NCBI GenBank assembly: GCA_044449065.1 | Contig: JBIOHP010000021.1 | Location: 1 to 64,000, forward strand | DNA from: JBIOHP01 sp044449065 | GTDB taxonomy: Bacteria; Bacteroidota; Ignavibacteria; UBA10030; SZUA-254 | Length of the DNA stretch: 64,000 nt | Direction: 5' to 3' | In this document: one piece after another, positions 60,859 to 64,000 of the stretch | Position numbering within the stretch: position 1 is the first letter of the stretch | Layout: the number at the start of each line of letters is the position of its first letter | The notes under the pieces: generated by a model | The model's input: the letters and a program-made list of their open reading frames with translations, nothing else | Told to the model about the DNA's origin: nothing | Database searches by the model: none | Position numbers and translations under genes: made by a program

Positions 60859-63591
60859 ATGACAGAAAAAAGCGACAAAAAAAAGAAAATCTATCAGGTT
60901 GCCAAGGAGATTAATATCTCCCATGAAACACTGATGACATATTTGACCAAACGGGGTCATGAGGTGAGCAGTCATATGTCAGCAGTGACTGATGCTATGA
61001 TGACTGATATACTCGAGCATTTCAAGAAAGATCGCGAGGTCGCTGAGAAACATCAGAAGAAGATTCAGACAATTCGCGAAACTCGTAAGAAAACGGAAAC
61101 CAAAGCAAAATCGGTTGAAGAAGAAGCGGCTAAACCGAAAACCAGAAAGAAAGCAGCGACTGCTGAAGAAAAAATTGCAGAAACTGTAGAAGTAGCGCCT
61201 CATCACGTAGACACTCAGATTCCTCAACACCACCTGGAAACAGAAGTTGTCATTGAGCCAAAAATAACCGTACTGCCTCCCGAAGAAATCGTTACTTCGT
61301 CTCCAGTGGGGGCACCATCATCCAAAACTGAAGAAATAATTGAGACTGTTCAACCGGTGGAACAAATAGAGGCGAAATCTCCTGTTGAATCGCCAACAAT
61401 CGATTCACACACTCCTGCAAAAGCTAAAGAACAAGTCATGCCGCGTCGAGTGCCTAAAATGGGTCTCACGATCAAAGGCAAAATCGATTTGGAAGGCGTG
61501 AATAAAGCTAACGATGCGCTTGAAAATCCACAGCCATCTAAAGAGGGAACTACAGAAGAGCCGGAAAAGAAGAAAAAGAAGAAGAAAAAGCGGGTTGTAA
61601 AAGAGAAAGCGCCGACGACTCAGGAGGAGGCAGATGAACTACTTCGAAAAGCCAAAAAGAGGAAGAAGCTTAAACATCACGAAGTCGATCAGGAAGAAGT
61701 AAAAGAAGCCATTAAACGGACCCTTGCCGAAATGGATGAAACCGCGGCGATTGCAGCCAGGGCTGCTTTAAAAAAGAAACGAAAAGAAAAACGGATCGCC
61801 GAGGAGCAGGCGCATCTGGATGCTATTGAGAAAGAAAAATCAATTATTCGGGTTACGGAGTTTGTCAGCGTTAACGAACTCGCTACGCTGATGAATGTTC
61901 CTGTCGCGGATGTGATAAAAAAATGCATAGGTTTAGGGCTCATGGTTTCGATCAATCAGAGATTGGATAAAGATACCATAACGCTTGTCGCCGATGAATT
62001 CCATTTTCAGATCATGTTTGTGACAGAAACAACCGAAGAATTCATCGAGGTTGAACCAGATCAAGAAGAGCAATTAACTTCCCGGCCGCCAGTGGTAACA
62101 ATTATGGGGCATGTTGATCACGGCAAAACCTCGCTATTGGATTATATTCGGGAAAGTAATGTGGTAGCGGGCGAAGCAGGCGGTATCACCCAGCATATCG
62201 GAGCGTATTCGGTAATTGTCAATGGTAATAAGCGCATAACATTTCTGGATACACCGGGCCATGAAGCTTTTACAGCGATGAGAGCAAGGGGAGCGCAGGT
62301 CACCGACATCGTCGTTCTTGTCGTTGCAGCTGATGACAGTGTAATGCCGCAAACGGTAGAAGCTATCAGCCATGCTCAGGCGGCAGGCGTTCCAATTGTT
62401 ATTGCAATGAATAAAACGGACAAACCTGAAGCGAATCCTGATCGGATCAGGCAACAACTTGCAGATCGAAACGTTCTCGTGGAAGAATGGGGAGGAAAAT
62501 ATCAATGTGTGGAAATATCGGCGCGTACGGGAAAAAATATCGGTCTCCTTTTGGAAAAAATTCTCCTCGAAGCCGAGGTGTTGGATTTGAAGGCAAACCC
62601 TAAGCGTCGTGCCAGTGGAATTGTCATTGAAGCCCAGGTTGATAAAGGAAAGGGAACGGTCGCGACAGTATTAATTCAGCGGGGGACGCTCCGGATCGGT
62701 GATTCGTTTGTCGCAGGAATCCAAAGCGGAAGAGTGAGAGCGATGTTTGACGAACGGGGTAATAGAATTGAAGCCATGGGACCCTCCATGCCGGCGCAAA
62801 TACTCGGCTTTGACGGGGTGCCGCAGGCAGGCGACGTATTCGTGGGAGTTGAAGATGAGAGAGAAGCCCGCGAGATAAGTTTAAAACGACAACAATTGAA
62901 ACGTGAGCAGGATTTCCGTCTCATACGGAGCATGTCTCTCGATGATATCTCAAAACAGATTGCTGATGGTCAGATTAAAGAATTGAAAGTTATTGTGAAG
63001 GGGGATGTGGATGGATCGGTGGGAGCGCTGGCGGATTCATTGATGAAAATTCAACATGCTGAAGTTCGGGTCAACGCAATTCACCGGGCAGTTGGCGCGA
63101 TTTCTGAATCCGACGTTCTTCTTGCCGCAGCTTCAGGCGCTGTGATTATTGGTTTCCATGTCAGACCTAATCTTAATGCACGGCGGCTCGCGGAACAAGA
63201 AAACGTCGATATTCGTTTGTATAATATTATTTACGACGCAATTAATGATGTCAAAAAAGCGCTGGAGGGCTTATTGGCGCCGGAAAAGAAGGAAGAAATT
63301 ACCGCCACCATCGAAGTACGCGACGTTTTCAAAGTGCCGAAGATCGGTTCCGTGGCCGGTTGTTATGTGCAAGATGGTAAGATCGCACGGGGAAATATGG
63401 TCCGGATTATCCGCGATGGTATCCAGATCTTTGAAGGAGGAATCGCTTCTTTAAGACGATTTAAGGATGATGTCCGTGAAGTCGAATCCGGTTTCGAATG
63501 CGGGATTGGCTTCGAAAACTTTAACGACGTGAAATCTGGCGATATCGTTGAAGCGTTCAAAATTGTTGAAACGCAACGTAAACTTGGATAA
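60859..63591 (+). CDS. infB: Translation initiation factor IF-2
   Basis: A 910-residue GTPase. The N-terminal IF2_N helix domain (KIYQVAKEINISHETLMTYL) is followed by a long Lys/Glu-rich low-complexity linker (~60-320), a second IF2_N region (~330-385), and the GTPase domain from ~410 with GHVDHGKT, DTPGHEAF and NKTDK. Domains II-IV follow, including the C-terminal fMet-tRNA-binding barrel (GCYVQDGKIARG, ENFNDVKSGDIVEAF). It positions initiator tRNA on the ribosome. It starts 11 bp after nusA. Confidence 0.96.
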   Translation: MTEKSDKKKKIYQVAKEINISHETLMTYLTKRGHEVSSHMSAVTDAMMTDILEHFKKDREVAEKHQKKIQTIRETRKKTETKAKSVEEEAAKPKTRKKAATAEEKIAETVEVAPHHVDTQIPQHHLETEVVIEPKITVLPPEEIVTSSPVGAPSSKTEEIIETVQPVEQIEAKSPVESPTIDSHTPAKAKEQVMPRRVPKMGLTIKGKIDLEGVNKANDALENPQPSKEGTTEEPEKKKKKKKKRVVKEKAPTTQEEADELLRKAKKRKKLKHHEVDQEEVKEAIKRTLAEMDETAAIAARAALKKKRKEKRIAEEQAHLDAIEKEKSIIRVTEFVSVNELATLMNVPVADVIKKCIGLGLMVSINQRLDKDTITLVADEFHFQIMFVTETTEEFIEVEPDQEEQLTSRPPVVTIMGHVDHGKTSLLDYIRESNVVAGEAGGITQHIGAYSVIVNGNKRITFLDTPGHEAFTAMRARGAQVTDIVVLVVAADDSVMPQTVEAISHAQAAGVPIVIAMNKTDKPEANPDRIRQQLADRNVLVEEWGGKYQCVEISARTGKNIGLLLEKILLEAEVLDLKANPKRRASGIVIEAQVDKGKGTVATVLIQRGTLRIGDSFVAGIQSGRVRAMFDERGNRIEAMGPSMPAQILGFDGVPQAGDVFVGVEDEREAREISLKRQQLKREQDFRLIRSMSLDDISKQIADGQIKELKVIVKGDVDGSVGALADSLMKIQHAEVRVNAIHRAVGAISESDVLLAAASGAVIIGFHVRPNLNARRLAEQENVDIRLYNIIYDAINDVKKALEGLLAPEKKEEITATIEVRDVFKVPKIGSVAGCYVQDGKIARGNMVRIIRDGIQIFEGGIASLRRFKDDVREVESGFECGIGFENFNDVKSGDIVEAFKIVETQRKLG

Positions 63592-63600
63592 TATAATTAG

Positions 63601-63957
63601 ATGACACTGCGGACGAATAGAGTTGCCTCGCTCATTAGAGAGGAAATTGGTATGTTTTTTACTCGGGAATATCGCGATAACTCTTATGGGCTCATTACCG
63701 TGACGGATGTTCAGATGACCCCGGATCTTCGTATCGCAAAAATATTTGTCAGTATTTTGGGCGAGGAGAAGAAAAAAAACGAAACATTGGTGATGCTCAA
63801 TGAGCAAAAATCCCATATCCGCGGGTTTATAGGTTCTAACGTTCGTTTAAAATTTACTCCATCAATTCAATTTTATCTCGATGATACCCTTGACCGGGTT
63901 GAGAAGATCAATCAACTAATTAAAAAAACTCATGCAGAAAATAATCCTGAGGATTGA
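63601..63957 (+). CDS. rbfA: Ribosome-binding factor A
   Basis: A 118-residue single KH-like domain protein: TNRVASLIREEIGMFFTREY, ITVTDVQMTPDLRIAKIFVSIL and LKFTPSIQFYLDDTLDRVEKINQLI are all typical. It binds the 30S subunit in late maturation and in cold. It starts 9 bp after infB. The remaining 43 bases of the window hold the beginning of whatever follows (truB is usual in this order), but too little is present to call it. Confidence 0.93.
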   Translation: MTLRTNRVASLIREEIGMFFTREYRDNSYGLITVTDVQMTPDLRIAKIFVSILGEEKKKNETLVMLNEQKSHIRGFIGSNVRLKFTPSIQFYLDDTLDRVEKINQLIKKTHAENNPED

Positions 63958-64000
63958 GGAAATTTTATTAAATATCTTTCAGTGTTAACCAGATGGGATG

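Overview
The window looks like a chromosome segment of a Gram-negative bacterium of the Bacteroidota/Ignavibacteria side of the FCB group. Two secreted proteins end in the type IX secretion sorting domain with the 'YPNPFNP' and 'ASGVYFY' signatures. Many genes encode outer-membrane barrels and large periplasmic peptidases or glycosidases, and several genes carry Shine-Dalgarno sequences (AAGGA, GGAG), which classical Bacteroidia mostly lack. An Ignavibacteria-like anaerobe or facultative anaerobe is my best guess. It is inferred from protein style, not from a 16S gene.

Layout. 1-3193: two paralogous T9SS cargo proteins; the first is cut by the window edge and is much richer in G+C than its surroundings. 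3394-6172: a type III polyketide synthase, an O-methyltransferase and a small secreted protein. 6315-9683 (minus): a radical SAM protein, a membrane polyferredoxin and a Tat-exported DUF362 protein. 10007-14385 (minus): two S9 peptidases. 14593-16885 (minus): a PAS histidine kinase and its overlapping Rcp1-like receiver. 17399-27909 (minus): a tight five-gene operon, the highlight of the window. 28462-30747 (minus): a GH27 alpha-galactosidase. 31186-37811 (plus): a heavy-metal-type RND efflux system. 37895-40852: envelope proteins. 41094-44477: a three-enzyme fusion (GH18, NodB deacetylase, GT2). 44735-47041: a GH92 mannosidase. 47271-47525: tRNA-Arg preceded by two broken tRNA-like copies. 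47579 to the end (plus): housekeeping genes proS, dnaE, trxA, then acyP-ispF-dedA-pap2-lnt-ltaE, then rimP-nusA-infB-rbfA.

The cytochrome operon reads: multi-histidine membrane cytochrome b, 20-heme cytochrome c, giant cytochrome c with 67 CxxCH motifs, outer-membrane barrel, and membrane-anchored FAD/ferredoxin oxidoreductase. All junctions are 10 bp or less. The giant protein contains 18 consecutive modules of exactly 73 residues (219 bp), each with three heme sites, followed by a four-heme cap. The parts needed to carry electrons from the inner membrane across the periplasm and outer membrane are together, so I read it as a candidate extracellular electron transfer conduit, possibly a modular heme wire. 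A perfect GTGAT-N4-ATCAC palindrome of Crp/Fnr type lies about 125 bp upstream of its first gene. The function is inferred; the heme motifs, repeats and spacing are read directly.

A second unusual spot is the tRNA-Arg(CCT) locus. Two tandem 90-bp copies carry the 5' half of the tRNA but have the 3' side of the anticodon arm replaced by a 26-nt hairpin.
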